64,000 nt of DNA. Source: JALHOP01 sp964484195. GTDB taxonomy: Bacteria; Myxococcota; XYA12-FULL-58-9; JALHOP01. Below are positions 14,610-24,500 of this stretch, in pieces (position 1 is the first letter of the stretch; every line of letters starts with the position of its first letter). The notes beneath the pieces were generated by a model that did not search any database, was not told the DNA's origin, and saw nothing but the letters and a program-made list of their open reading frames with translations. The translations under genes were made by a program, and so were the position numbers. The stretch is taken from the NCBI GenBank assembly GCA_964484195.1, contig CAZAER010000017.1, positions 39,864 to 103,863 on the forward strand, given 5' to 3'.

Positions 14610-16979
14610 TTAGAGCGTGAGGCGCCGCAGCCGCAGCGCGTTCACAACGACGGAGACCGAGCTGAAGCTCATCGCTGCGCTCGCGATCATCGGGCTAAGC
14701 AGCAGGCCGAACGCGGGATAGAGAACGCCGGCAGCGATGGGAACGCCGAGAACGTTGTACACAAACGCGAAGAAGAGGTTCTGACGGATGTTCCGCATCG
14801 TCCCACGAGATAAGCGCCGAGCTTTGACGATGCCACGCAGGTCGCCACGAACCAGCGTGACGCCCGCGCTCTCGATCGCGACGTCGGTACCGGTGCCCAT
14901 TGCGATGCCGACGTGCGCCTGCGCCAACGCCGGGGCATCGTTGACTCCGTCCCCGGCCATCGCAACGATGCGGCCTTCCTCTTGAAGGCGCTTAACAGCT
15001 TCCCTCTTCTGCTCCGGGAGCACCTCCGCCAGGACCTCGTTGATCCCGAGCTTTCTGGCGACAGCGTTGGCTGTGGTCAGGCTGTCGCCGGTGAGCATGA
15101 CCACGCGGATGCCCTCGTTGCGGAGAAGTGCGAGCGCTTCCGAGGTCGAGGCCTTCACCGGGTCCGCCACACCGAGGAGTCCAGCGACTTTTCCGTCGAG
15201 CGCCACGAACATGACCGTCTGCCCATCCGCGCGCAGTATCTCTGCACGCTCCGCGAGCGTTCCGGCTTCGACGTGCAGGGCGTCGAGGAGTTTGAGATTG
15301 CCGATGGCCACCGCACGCCCGTCGACGACACCCTTTGCGCCTTTGCCCGTCAGCGACTCGAAGTCCTTTGCGTCTACTAGATTCAACTCACGAGCCAGAG
15401 CACCCGCGACAATGGCGACGGCAAGAGGGTGCTCGCTTGCGCGCTCGACGCTCGCGGACAAGCGAAGAAGGTCGGCATCGGAAACGCCTGGCGCCGGCTC
15501 GATGGTGAGCAACCTCGGCTTCCCTTCGGTGAGCGTACCGGTCTTGTCGAGGACAAGAGTGTCGACCTTTTCGAGAAACTCCAGTGCCTCGGCATTCTTG
15601 ATGAGGACGCCGGCTGCGGCACCATGCCCGGTGCTCACCATGATGCTCATCGGCGTGGCCAGGCCGAGCGCGCACGGACACGCGATGATGAGAACAGCCA
15701 CCGCGCTTACGAGGGCATAAGTCAACTTCGGGTCGGGGCCGACGAGCGCCCAGACGATGAACGTCAGGACTGCGGCCACAACGACTGCAGGTACGAAGTA
15801 CGATGCCACGACATCGGCGAGTCGCTGGATCGGTGCGCGGCTGCGCTGCGCCTCCGCCACCATGCGAACGATCTGGGCGAGTAGCGTGTCCGCACCGACG
15901 CGGTCTGCACGAATAACGAGAGCTCCCGTGCCGTTCAAGGTGGCGCCGGTGACGCGCTCGCCTGGCGTTTTCTGCTCCGGGATGGGTTCGCCGGTGACCA
16001 TCGACTCGTCGACGGCACTCGATCCTTCCAGCACCACGCCGTCCACCGGGACTTTCTCACCCGGCCTGACTCGAAGGCGGTCTCCGACCCTCACCGCGTC
16101 GAGAGCCACATCCTCCTCGGAGCCGTCGTCGCGCAGGTGGCGCGCCGTTTTCGGAGCGAGCCCGAGCAGGGCCTTGATGGCCCCGCTCGTCCGACCGCGA
16201 GCGCGAAGCTCGAGCACCTGACCCAGAAGCACGAGCGCCGTGATGACCGCAGCGGGCTCGAAATAGAGTGCAACCTCACCACCGTGACCCCGGAATGAGA
16301 CTGGGAAGAGACCCGGGAAGAACGCCGCGACGAGGCTGTAGCTATACGCGATGCCGATACCCAGCGCGATGAGCGTGTACATGTTGAGGCGACGGGTCAC
16401 GATGGAGGCCCATCCGCGCTGGAAGAAGGGCCAGCCGCCCCAAAGCACGACCGGCGTCGCGAGGCCGAACTCAATCCAGGTGAGGAGCCGCCCGGGGATC
16501 GCATGTCGCACCGGGTCGCCGGGCAACATCTCCGACATGCCGATCAGGAAGATCGGCAGCGAGAGCACAACACTCGCCCAGAAGCGCCGGCTCATGTCCT
16601 TGAGCTCCGGGTTCGCTTCTTCCCCTGCTGTCACAGTGCGCGGCTCGAGCGCCATGCCGCAGATCGGGCACGTCCCCGGTCCGTGGCGGACGACTTCTGG
16701 ATGCATCGGGCACGTGTACTCCGCGCCCGCGTCGGCTTCGGAAGAGACCGGCGGCGGCGTAGGCGCCGCGTACTTTGGTGGGTCGGCTTGGAATTTGTCG
16801 CGACAGCTGACGCTGCAGAAATGGAGCTCCCGGCGTTCGAAGATGACCTTGCCGCCCTTCGACTGACCCGGAACGACCTTCATTCCACACACTGGATCGA
16901 TGGCGTGGGGGTCGTCGTTGCCGCCCGCGCGCTCGGCCTGCCGCCCGGTGTCCCCGAGCTCTTCGCGGGCGCCGCTCAT
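14610..16979 (-). CDS. CopB/SilP-type heavy-metal P1B-ATPase with YHS and HMBD N-terminus
   Basis: 789 residues from ATG 16979, whose ATGA overlaps the stop of the upstream P-loop gene. The N-terminus has a YHS/TRASH-like segment (DPVCGMKV...FCSVSCRDKF) then the heavy-metal-binding domain YTCPMHPEV...CPICGMAL. The metal site in the membrane is CPC (IACPCALGLATP, about 435), with phosphorylation DKTGTLT (about 476), the SEHPL histidine-proline motif and GDGVNDAPAL. CPC together with these N-terminal domains is typical of Cu+/Ag+ exporters of the SilP/CopB group. It is the last gene of the minus-strand metal run and exports metal to the periplasm, where the RND systems can pick it up. Confidence 0.9.
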   Translation of the reverse strand: MSGAREELGDTGRQAERAGGNDDPHAIDPVCGMKVVPGQSKGGKVIFERRELHFCSVSCRDKFQADPPKYAAPTPPPVSSEADAGAEYTCPMHPEVVRHGPGTCPICGMALEPRTVTAGEEANPELKDMSRRFWASVVLSLPIFLIGMSEMLPGDPVRHAIPGRLLTWIEFGLATPVVLWGGWPFFQRGWASIVTRRLNMYTLIALGIGIAYSYSLVAAFFPGLFPVSFRGHGGEVALYFEPAAVITALVLLGQVLELRARGRTSGAIKALLGLAPKTARHLRDDGSEEDVALDAVRVGDRLRVRPGEKVPVDGVVLEGSSAVDESMVTGEPIPEQKTPGERVTGATLNGTGALVIRADRVGADTLLAQIVRMVAEAQRSRAPIQRLADVVASYFVPAVVVAAVLTFIVWALVGPDPKLTYALVSAVAVLIIACPCALGLATPMSIMVSTGHGAAAGVLIKNAEALEFLEKVDTLVLDKTGTLTEGKPRLLTIEPAPGVSDADLLRLSASVERASEHPLAVAIVAGALARELNLVDAKDFESLTGKGAKGVVDGRAVAIGNLKLLDALHVEAGTLAERAEILRADGQTVMFVALDGKVAGLLGVADPVKASTSEALALLRNEGIRVVMLTGDSLTTANAVARKLGINEVLAEVLPEQKREAVKRLQEEGRIVAMAGDGVNDAPALAQAHVGIAMGTGTDVAIESAGVTLVRGDLRGIVKARRLSRGTMRNIRQNLFFAFVYNVLGVPIAAGVLYPAFGLLLSPMIASAAMSFSSVSVVVNALRLRRLTL

Positions 16980-17626
16980 CGGGAACCGCCCGGAGTCCGA
17001 CTGTCGACGGCAGGCACCATGTGCCGCCGGCAGCACTCTGGCATCTCGCTTCGCAGGAGCTGGATGGTCCGGTGCGCCTTATCCAGGAAATCGGCCGTGC
17101 TCTCGACCATGAATCGCCGAGGATGTCCTTCCCACGCCTGTGCGAGCCGCTGGTCTACCACCGCGGCCTCGGCGGCCGACTCGATCCGCACGGGGTTACG
17201 GTGATTGTAGCCGCCGTCTGGCGGCGGCGTGCGCAGGTGAATCACGGCACCGTAGCGCTGGAACTCTCGCTCTCGCGTGGTCCCGAGCGAGCTCCAGAAG
17301 TCCTCCGGTCCGGGCCAGTACGCGAAACCATCGATGGTCCCTCGATCGCAGAGAATGATCGCCGCGTCACCCTCAGCGTCGGCCGCAGTCTCAAGCTCGC
17401 GCTGCACGTGAAAGATGGCGCGCTGCGCGGCCGCGCGGCCGGCAGGCGTGGTTCCGCGTCGAAATCCGCCGCCGAACAGAACGCTCGCGGACTCTGGAAG
17501 CACGTCGACGTGCTTGCAGAAGTACTGACGCACCAGTTCCAGGACCGCCGTCTTGCCTGCCCCTGGACCTCCGGTCAGTACGATCCGGCGGCGTTCGTGG
17601 GGCTCTTTGCATTCGCATTCGATCAT
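16976..17626 (-). CDS. Small P-loop NTPase (AAA_28/NadR-kinase-like)
   Basis: 216 residues from ATG 17626, which overlaps the upstream stop as ATGA; the long N-terminal extension of the open frame is the shadow of the ATPase gene. Walker A is VLTGGPGAGKTAVL (about 15-28) and a later IILCDRGTIDGFAYW resembles the Walker B/lid of the AAA_28 group. The N-terminus MIECECKEPHERR has two cysteines. The substrate is unknown. Its place between two P-type ATPase genes, coupled on both sides, suggests a role in ion homeostasis or stress, but this is context only. Confidence 0.75.
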   Translation of the reverse strand: MIECECKEPHERRRIVLTGGPGAGKTAVLELVRQYFCKHVDVLPESASVLFGGGFRRGTTPAGRAAAQRAIFHVQRELETAADAEGDAAIILCDRGTIDGFAYWPGPEDFWSSLGTTREREFQRYGAVIHLRTPPPDGGYNHRNPVRIESAAEAAVVDQRLAQAWEGHPRRFMVESTADFLDKAHRTIQLLRSEMPECCRRHMVPAVDSRTPGGSR

Positions 17627-20085
17627 GTCGCTCTCCTCAAAGTGGGTCGCGCCCGAATCGCGCGACGGACAAGCTTTGACAGCTCGATCACAGACACCGG
17701 GCCGAGTCCCACGAGCAGGCCGAGACCGCAGTCGGCGAGCGACAGTTCCCCGATTTGAAACAGTGCCTGGGTTGCTCGGAAATGGTGAATGCCCAGCTGA
17801 ACGATGACGGACAACACGACCACGCCGAGCAGGCGTACGTTCGTGAAAGCACCGACCTCCCAGAACAGACGCGTCGTACTCCGTGCCGCGAACGCTCGGA
17901 GCAGCTCCCCGAAGACCAACACAGAGAAGGCCAGGCTGCGCGCCTCGGTGAGGTCCCTGGTTCGAAGCGCCCAGGCGAACACCGCCAGCGTCGCTGTGGC
18001 CTGAAGGAGGCCCGTTACGATGACGTTGGTCCACTCAGCGCGACCCAGCATCGGCTCGTCCGGACGTCGGGGTGGTCGCTTGAGCACGTCCACGTCTGTC
18101 GGGTCCGTCACCAGAGCTAGCGCTGGCAGACCGTCGGTGACGAGGTTGATCCACAAAAGGTGAAGTGGGAGGAGCGGCAGCGGGAGGCCCACCATCGCCG
18201 CCGCGAGCATCACGGCGAGCTCGGCAGTGTTGCCCGCGAGCAGGTAGACGAGGGTTTTTCGGATGTTGTCGAAAATGCCGCGCCCCTCTCGGACCGCAGC
18301 CACGATGCTGGCGAAGTTGTCGTCGGTAAGCACCATGTCAGACGCTTCGCGGGTCACTTCCGTCCCGGTCTTGCCCATGGCGATGCCGATGTGTGCCTCG
18401 CGCAACGCCGGCGCGTCGTTCACGCCGTCGCCCGTCATCGCGACCACCGCGCCTTGCGTCTTCCAGGACCGGACGATCTTCAGCTTGTCTTCGGGTGAGG
18501 CCCGCGCGTGGACGAGATCTTCAGCGCTGTCCCCCGGTCGCACGATGCCGAGCTCGCGCGCGATGGCAAGGGCCGTCGCTGGATGATCGCCCGTGATCAT
18601 CACCGTCTTGATCCCCGCTTCGCGCGCTGCTGCGACCGCCTCAATGGCCTCCGCTCGTGGGGGGTCGGCGATTCCAACGAGGCCGACGAAACGCAGGTTC
18701 TTTTCTTCCGCACCCTCGCCGACAGCGACAGCGAGAACCCGCAGTCCTCGCGCAGACAGCTCAGCGTTGGCTTCCGTCGCCCCTTCCGTGCCCGAAGTAC
18801 AGAACCCGAGAACCACCTCGACAGCTCCCTTGAGATAGAGTTTCCCGTCTCCTCGAAGAATCGACATTCGCTTGCGGTCGGTGTCGAAGGGGATGACGGT
18901 GACGCGAGGCCGTTCACGCTCGATATCGGCGCGTCGAATCTCTTGCTCTGCCGCGGCGATGAGAATGGCGACTTCGGTCGGATCGCCTATGCCGGTTCGT
19001 TCGTCGTGCGCGAGATCAGCATCGCAACAGGCCGCCGCCGCATCGATGAGCAGCTTGTGGTCTGGTCCCCAGAGCTCCCGCACTCCCATGACTCCGGTCG
19101 TCAATGTCCCGGTCTTGTCCGTGCAGATGACGGTGGCGCATCCGAGGGTCTCGACGGAGTGGAGTCTCCGGACAAGAACATGGCGCGAGGCCATGCGCTT
19201 GACGCCAATCGCCAGCGCAATGGTGACGATCGCGGGCAAACCTTCGGGAACGCCGGCGACGGCCAGCGAAACCGCGGAGAGGAACACGTCAAACAGGGCA
19301 ACGCCGCGCAGGAGACCCGCGGCAGCCACGGCGACGACGATGCCGCCGCAGATGTAGAGGAGGAGCCGGCTGACCCGAGCCAGCCGCTTTTGCAGAGGAG
19401 TGGAGACTTCCTCGGCGGTCGTCAGAAGGTGCGCGATCTTCCCGAGCTCGGTGCGCATACCGGTCGCGAGAACCTCTGCCTTGCCGGTGCCGTTCGCGAC
19501 GGCCGTGCCCATGAACACGGCGTCGTGGCGCTCGGCGAGGGGGGCTTCGGCAGCCACGGGGGCGGTGGACTTCTCCACCGGAGCGCTCTCGCCAGTGAGA
19601 GGTGCCTCGTTTGTAGAGAGGCGGTTTGCTTCGACCAATCGAGCGTCGGCGGCAACAACGTCACCTGCCTCGAGCAAGAGCCAATCCCCGGGGACGACCT
19701 CTGCGGCAGGGATGTCGGCGGTTCGGCCGTCGCGAAGAACGCGTGCTCGAGGAGCGGTCATTGATCGGAGCGCGAGTACCGCGCGCTCCGCGCGGTACTC
19801 CTGGAAGAAGCCCACCAGCGCGTTGATGATCACGATCGCCCCGATGGCGATGGCATCGGCGAGCTCGCCAAGGACACCCGAGAGGACGCACGCACCGAGC
19901 AGAAGCCAGATGACCGGGCTCTTGAATTGCTGCGCGAGAAGGACCCAGGGCGAGGTTGCTCGTTCCCGTGCGATCTCGTTCCGCCCGTGCTCGGCAAGAC
20001 GACGTGCAGCTTCGGCGCTCGTCAAACCACGCGGAGCACTCTGACTGCTTCCGGAATCAGATCGTCGCGGAACCTGCTCCATCAT
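17623..20085 (-). CDS. P2-type cation ATPase (Ca2+/Mn2+-like)
   Basis: 820 residues. It has DKTGTLTTG (phosphorylation, about 320), TGES in LTGESAPVEKS, and GDGVNDAPALREAHIGIAMG. The transport site reads PEGLP in M4 (AGVPEGLPAIV), NTAEL in M5 and NLVTDGLPA in M6, matching the Asn/Glu/Asp ligands of SERCA-type pumps, so Ca2+ or Mn2+ is the likely cargo. The N-terminal cation-ATPase domain (GLTSAEAARRLAEHGRNEI) is complete. It starts with ATGATG; the first ATG overlaps the nuclease stop as ATGA. A calcium-type pump inside a copper-type operon is unusual. Confidence 0.88.
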   Translation of the reverse strand: MMEQVPRRSDSGSSQSAPRGLTSAEAARRLAEHGRNEIARERATSPWVLLAQQFKSPVIWLLLGACVLSGVLGELADAIAIGAIVIINALVGFFQEYRAERAVLALRSMTAPRARVLRDGRTADIPAAEVVPGDWLLLEAGDVVAADARLVEANRLSTNEAPLTGESAPVEKSTAPVAAEAPLAERHDAVFMGTAVANGTGKAEVLATGMRTELGKIAHLLTTAEEVSTPLQKRLARVSRLLLYICGGIVVAVAAAGLLRGVALFDVFLSAVSLAVAGVPEGLPAIVTIALAIGVKRMASRHVLVRRLHSVETLGCATVICTDKTGTLTTGVMGVRELWGPDHKLLIDAAAACCDADLAHDERTGIGDPTEVAILIAAAEQEIRRADIERERPRVTVIPFDTDRKRMSILRGDGKLYLKGAVEVVLGFCTSGTEGATEANAELSARGLRVLAVAVGEGAEEKNLRFVGLVGIADPPRAEAIEAVAAAREAGIKTVMITGDHPATALAIARELGIVRPGDSAEDLVHARASPEDKLKIVRSWKTQGAVVAMTGDGVNDAPALREAHIGIAMGKTGTEVTREASDMVLTDDNFASIVAAVREGRGIFDNIRKTLVYLLAGNTAELAVMLAAAMVGLPLPLLPLHLLWINLVTDGLPALALVTDPTDVDVLKRPPRRPDEPMLGRAEWTNVIVTGLLQATATLAVFAWALRTRDLTEARSLAFSVLVFGELLRAFAARSTTRLFWEVGAFTNVRLLGVVVLSVIVQLGIHHFRATQALFQIGELSLADCGLGLLVGLGPVSVIELSKLVRRAIRARPTLRRAT

Positions 20086-21503
20086 GGTGCAGCGCCGGCC
20101 CGCGCTTCAGAGGCAATGAGCGCCACGGTCTTACCATCCTCAGCAACCTCCACCTTCCAGCCCAGCTGCTTGCGGATCTCGACCGCGAGCGCCTGTGAAG
20201 AGCTCGCCTCTCCGTGAACAACGTAGGTCTGCTTCGGCGGCTTCTTGAAGCCACGCATCCAGCGAAGTAGCTCTCCCTGGTCCGCGTGAGCGGACAGCCC
20301 GTCAACAGTCTCGACGTGGGCTCGGACTGAAATGTCTCCGCCGTGGATCCGCACCCACTTCGCGCCATCCTGCAGCGCCCGTCCTCTCGTGCCCGCGGCC
20401 TGGTACCCCACAAGAAGCACCGTGTTTCGCGCGTCGGGGAGTCGTTGCTTGAGGTGGTGGAGCACCCGCCCGCCCGTCGCCATGCCACTGCCCGCGATGA
20501 TCACCATCGGCCCCGTCTTCGTGTTGAGAGCCTTCGATTCCTGAGCCGTCCGAACTAAATGGTATTGACGGCAGCAGAGCGGACAGCGCTGCTCATCCAT
20601 GAGCAGCTTCATGTCGATGTCGTGGTCCTCCGGGTGCCGGCAATAGATGTCCGTTGCGCTGATGGCCATCGGGCTGTCGAGGTAGACGGACAAGGGCGGC
20701 AGTCGCCCCGCATCCTCGAGCTTACGGATTGTCCAGAGCAGCTCTTGGGTCCTGCCAATCGCGAACGACGGAACAATCACCGCGCCGCCACGCTCCGCGG
20801 TCTCGGTGAGAACCCGGACGATGGTGTCCTCGCTGTTCGTCGCATGGGCTCGATCTCCATAGGTGGACTCGACGAGCAGAACGTCCGCTTCCGGAACGAG
20901 CTGAGGGTCTCGAATGATTGGGCGGTTCCACCTGCCCAGGTCCCCGGAAAAGACAACTCGACATGGGTCTGCCGACGCGAGCTGAAGCTCCACGCTGGCC
21001 GAGCCAAGGATGTGCCCCGCTCTTCGGAAGAGTGCGTTTCCCAAGGTGCCGATGGCAAATGCCTCGCCATAGCCGCTGGTCTTGATGAGTCCCAACGCCT
21101 TGCGCGCGTCTTCCCCGGTGTAGAGCGGTAGCGCTGGCTTGTGCTTCGAGTAGCCACGTCGGTTCGCGCGAGCCGCGTCCTCTTCCTGCAAATGGGCCGA
21201 GTCGAGCAAGAGCACCTCGAGCAAGTCGCGCGTGCCGGCTGTGCAGTAAATGGGTCCTCGGAATCCGTTCTTGACCAGCAGGGGCAGGTAGCCCGAGTGG
21301 TCCAGGTGCCCGTGGCTCAAGACGACACAGTCGACGGTCTTGGCGTCGAAGGGCTGCGCGCTGCGATTGCGCTCGCGCAACGCCTTGAGCCCCTGGAACA
21401 ATCCGCAATCGAGCAACATGCGGCGCCCCTTCGCCTCGATGAGGTACTTGGAGCCCGTGACGGTCCCAGCACCTCCAAGAAATGTCAGCGTTGGTCCGTT
21501 CAT
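20082..21503 (-). CDS. Beta-CASP metallo-beta-lactamase (RNA-processing nuclease type)
   Basis: 473 residues from ATG 21503 (overlap ATGA with the RND stop). Zinc motifs: SHGHLDHSGYLP (about 57-68), AGHILGSASVEL, and the C-terminal GLSAHADQGELLRW. GSGMATGGRVLHHL is the beta-CASP signature seen in YSH1/CPSF73-like bacterial nucleases. It probably cleaves RNA. Why it lies inside a metal efflux operon is not known; it may adjust mRNA under metal stress. The motif set is complete, so the enzyme should be active. Confidence 0.88.
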   Translation of the reverse strand: MNGPTLTFLGGAGTVTGSKYLIEAKGRRMLLDCGLFQGLKALRERNRSAQPFDAKTVDCVVLSHGHLDHSGYLPLLVKNGFRGPIYCTAGTRDLLEVLLLDSAHLQEEDAARANRRGYSKHKPALPLYTGEDARKALGLIKTSGYGEAFAIGTLGNALFRRAGHILGSASVELQLASADPCRVVFSGDLGRWNRPIIRDPQLVPEADVLLVESTYGDRAHATNSEDTIVRVLTETAERGGAVIVPSFAIGRTQELLWTIRKLEDAGRLPPLSVYLDSPMAISATDIYCRHPEDHDIDMKLLMDEQRCPLCCRQYHLVRTAQESKALNTKTGPMVIIAGSGMATGGRVLHHLKQRLPDARNTVLLVGYQAAGTRGRALQDGAKWVRIHGGDISVRAHVETVDGLSAHADQGELLRWMRGFKKPPKQTYVVHGEASSSQALAVEIRKQLGWKVEVAEDGKTVALIASEARAGAAP

Positions 21504-24500
21504 GCTGCTCCTCCTGCTTCCGCCAAAGTTGGCATGTTGTGTCCGGTTCGAATCTGTCGGCGGCGCCAAATCGTGTAGCCGGCCGGCAGTACGACTAGCG
21601 TGAGCACTAGGCACGAGACCAAGCCGCCCACCACGGGGGCGGCAATACGAGCAGAAACGTCAGCGCCAGGGCCCGCTTCCCAAAGCAACGGCAGCAGACC
21701 AAGAACTGTGCTCGCCACCGACATCACGATGGGTCGAACACGCGACGCAGCCCCGTCCACCACGGCTTCATTGACGTCATTCCCTTCCAGGTGGCTCTTC
21801 GTCTGCTGGCGAAGCGCTACCGATTGATCGAGAAACGTCACCATCAGGATTCCGGTCTCGGACGCCGTTCCGATGACGGCGATGAGACCCACCCACACGG
21901 CGGTCGAGACGTTGTAGTCCTGAAAGAAGAGCAGCCATACGCTTCCGACCAAAGCAAAGGGCAAGCTCGTGAGGACGAGTCCTGTCTGAGACCAGCCGCG
22001 CATACCCAGGCGAAGAAGAAAGATGACCAGCAGTAGGGTGAGCGGCACCACCCAGGCGATGCGCGACTGCATCTCCTCCATGAACTCGTATTGGCCTGTC
22101 CACTGGATCTGGTAGCCGGGCGGTAGTACCAGCCCTCTCCCGACGAGCTGCTTGGCATCACTTACCCAGCCCCCGAGATCGCGCTTCGAGGCATCGATGT
22201 CCGCGAACACATAGCCCACAAGGACGCCGTTCTCGTCCTTGATCATCGGCGGGCCTGTCACGACACGTACGTCCGCGATTGCTCCGAGCGGAACCGCGGA
22301 GCCTGACTGTCGCCAGCGATCGCTTGGGTCGGCGGGGAAACCCAAGGACGCTCCCATCGGGGCGGCCTTGCTCGCGGCCCCCGCCGCTCCCATCGGCGTG
22401 CCGGCATTCCCTTTGCCGCTTGCGCCCATCGCGTTCATTCCGCCCGCCGCACCGGCACCACCACGCACGGGAGACGAGCCACCCTGCATACCGGCGGCGG
22501 ACGACGACGAACCTGTCCCTGAGCCGCCGAGCTCCACTTCAGCAACGGGCTCCGAGGCAGCGGCCGGAATGAGAATACGGCGAAGCGCTTCGGGATCCGC
22601 GCGGTAGTCTGACGCGTAGCGCAGGTTCACTGAGAACCTGGAGCGACCTGCAATCACCGTCGACACCGGCATTCCGCCGACAGCTGCTTCGACAACGTCG
22701 AGCACATCGCGCACGGTCAGGCCGTATCGTGCGATGGCTTCTCGATCGGGGACGACGTCGATGTACTCGCGGCCCGTCTGACGCTCTGCGAAGGTGCTCC
22801 GCGTCCCCGGAACATCGCGCAGCATTCCTTCGAGGGCGATCGAGAGTCGCTCAATTTCGGCGAGGTCAGGTCCAAAGACTTTGATACCAACCGGGGTCCG
22901 CACCCCTGTCGTCAACATGTCAATTCGCGTCCGAATTGGTGGTGCGATGGCCATCTGATAGCCGGGCATTCGAAGCGCCGCATCCAAGTCACGGCCGAGC
23001 TCCTCGAGCGTGCGCGGACTCTCTTCACTCCAGATCCATCGGAGCGGAGCCTTGAGCCATTCTGGGGCTCCGCTGTACCAGCGTGCCGTGAAGCGCTTCG
23101 GCCACTCTTCTCTCGGCCGCAACATCACGACGCTCTCGTTCATGTCGAGCTGAGCGGGGTCGGTCGCCGTCTGCGCTCGGCCGGCCTTGCCATGCACTGA
23201 CTCCACTTCGGGAAAGCTCTTGATGATGCGATGCTGGGCCGTGAGCGCCTGGCGTGCTTCCTCGATCGCGATTCCCGGGAATGTTGTCGGCATCACGAGG
23301 AGCGAACCCTCATTGAGCGGCGGCATGAACTCCGAACCCAAACGCATGGCGATGGGTACCGTCACTACGAGCAACAGCACCGCTCCAGCGAGAACGAACC
23401 AGCGCGCTCTGACCGCAAGGGCAACGAGCGGCCGATAGAGTCTGGTCAGGATCCGGCTGACAGGGTTCTCGTCCTCTCGGCGAAACTTGCCGCGCATCAC
23501 GAACATCATGAGAGGTGGAACCAGCGTCACGGCAAGAATCGCGGCCGCAAACGTGGCGAACGTGTGCGTGAGCACGAGTGGGCGAAACAGTCGCCCAGCT
23601 TGGCCGGTCAGGCTGAAGAGCGGAATGAAGCTGACGGTCACCAACAGCAGAGAAAAGAACGTGGGACGCCCAACTTCCTTGAGAGCGTCGAGGATGACGC
23701 GTCGCCGGTCCGTTCCAGCGTCCGCCATCGAGAGTCTGCGAGCGCCGTTCTCGACGAATGTCGTCGAGGCATCCTCCAACTCCCCCACGGCAATTGCGAT
23801 GCCGGCGAGGGACATGATGTTGATGGTCATTCCAAAGTAGTAGGCAGGAATGAACGTCATCAGAACCGCAAGAGGGATGACGACTATCGCGACGAACGCC
23901 GAGCGAAGGCTGAACAAGAAGAGAAGACAGATGAGCGCAACGATGATGCCTTGTTGAATCAACGTTCCGGTCAGTGTCGCGACCGAGCCGCGAATCAGAC
24001 CGGCTCGGTCGTAGGTCGGAACCAGGCGGACGCCCTTCGGCAAGCTCAGCCGCGCAATCTCAGCCTTGATCGCGTCGCTGACCTCCAGGGCATTCGAGCC
24101 GATGCGCATCACGACGATGCCACTGACAACCTCGCCACGGCCGTTCAGGTCGGCAGCGCCTCGACGGATATCTGGACCGAACTGCACCCGCGCTACGTCG
24201 CGGAGGCGGACGGGCGTACCCCCCGCGCCAACAGTCACGACACTGGACTCGAGATCGGCGAGGGTCTTGACGTAGCCCCGACCACGCAGAACGTACTCGC
24301 GGCCCGCAAGCTCTAGCACGCGTGCGCCGACTTCAGAATTCGCGTCCCGCACCGCTCGCGTCACGTCGCCAAGCGAGAGCCCGTAGGCAGCGAGCCGATT
24401 CGGATCGAGGACGATCTGGAACTGGCGCTCGAAGCCACCGAACGAAGCGACTTCGGCGACACCCGAGACCGCCTGAAGGGTTGGCCGAATGGTAAAGTCC

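Noticed and set aside
23231..24316. Long plus-strand open frame opposite RND2
   Set aside because: It is the high-GC shadow of the CusA-like gene; composition is Arg/His/Asp-rich with no domain or start signal.
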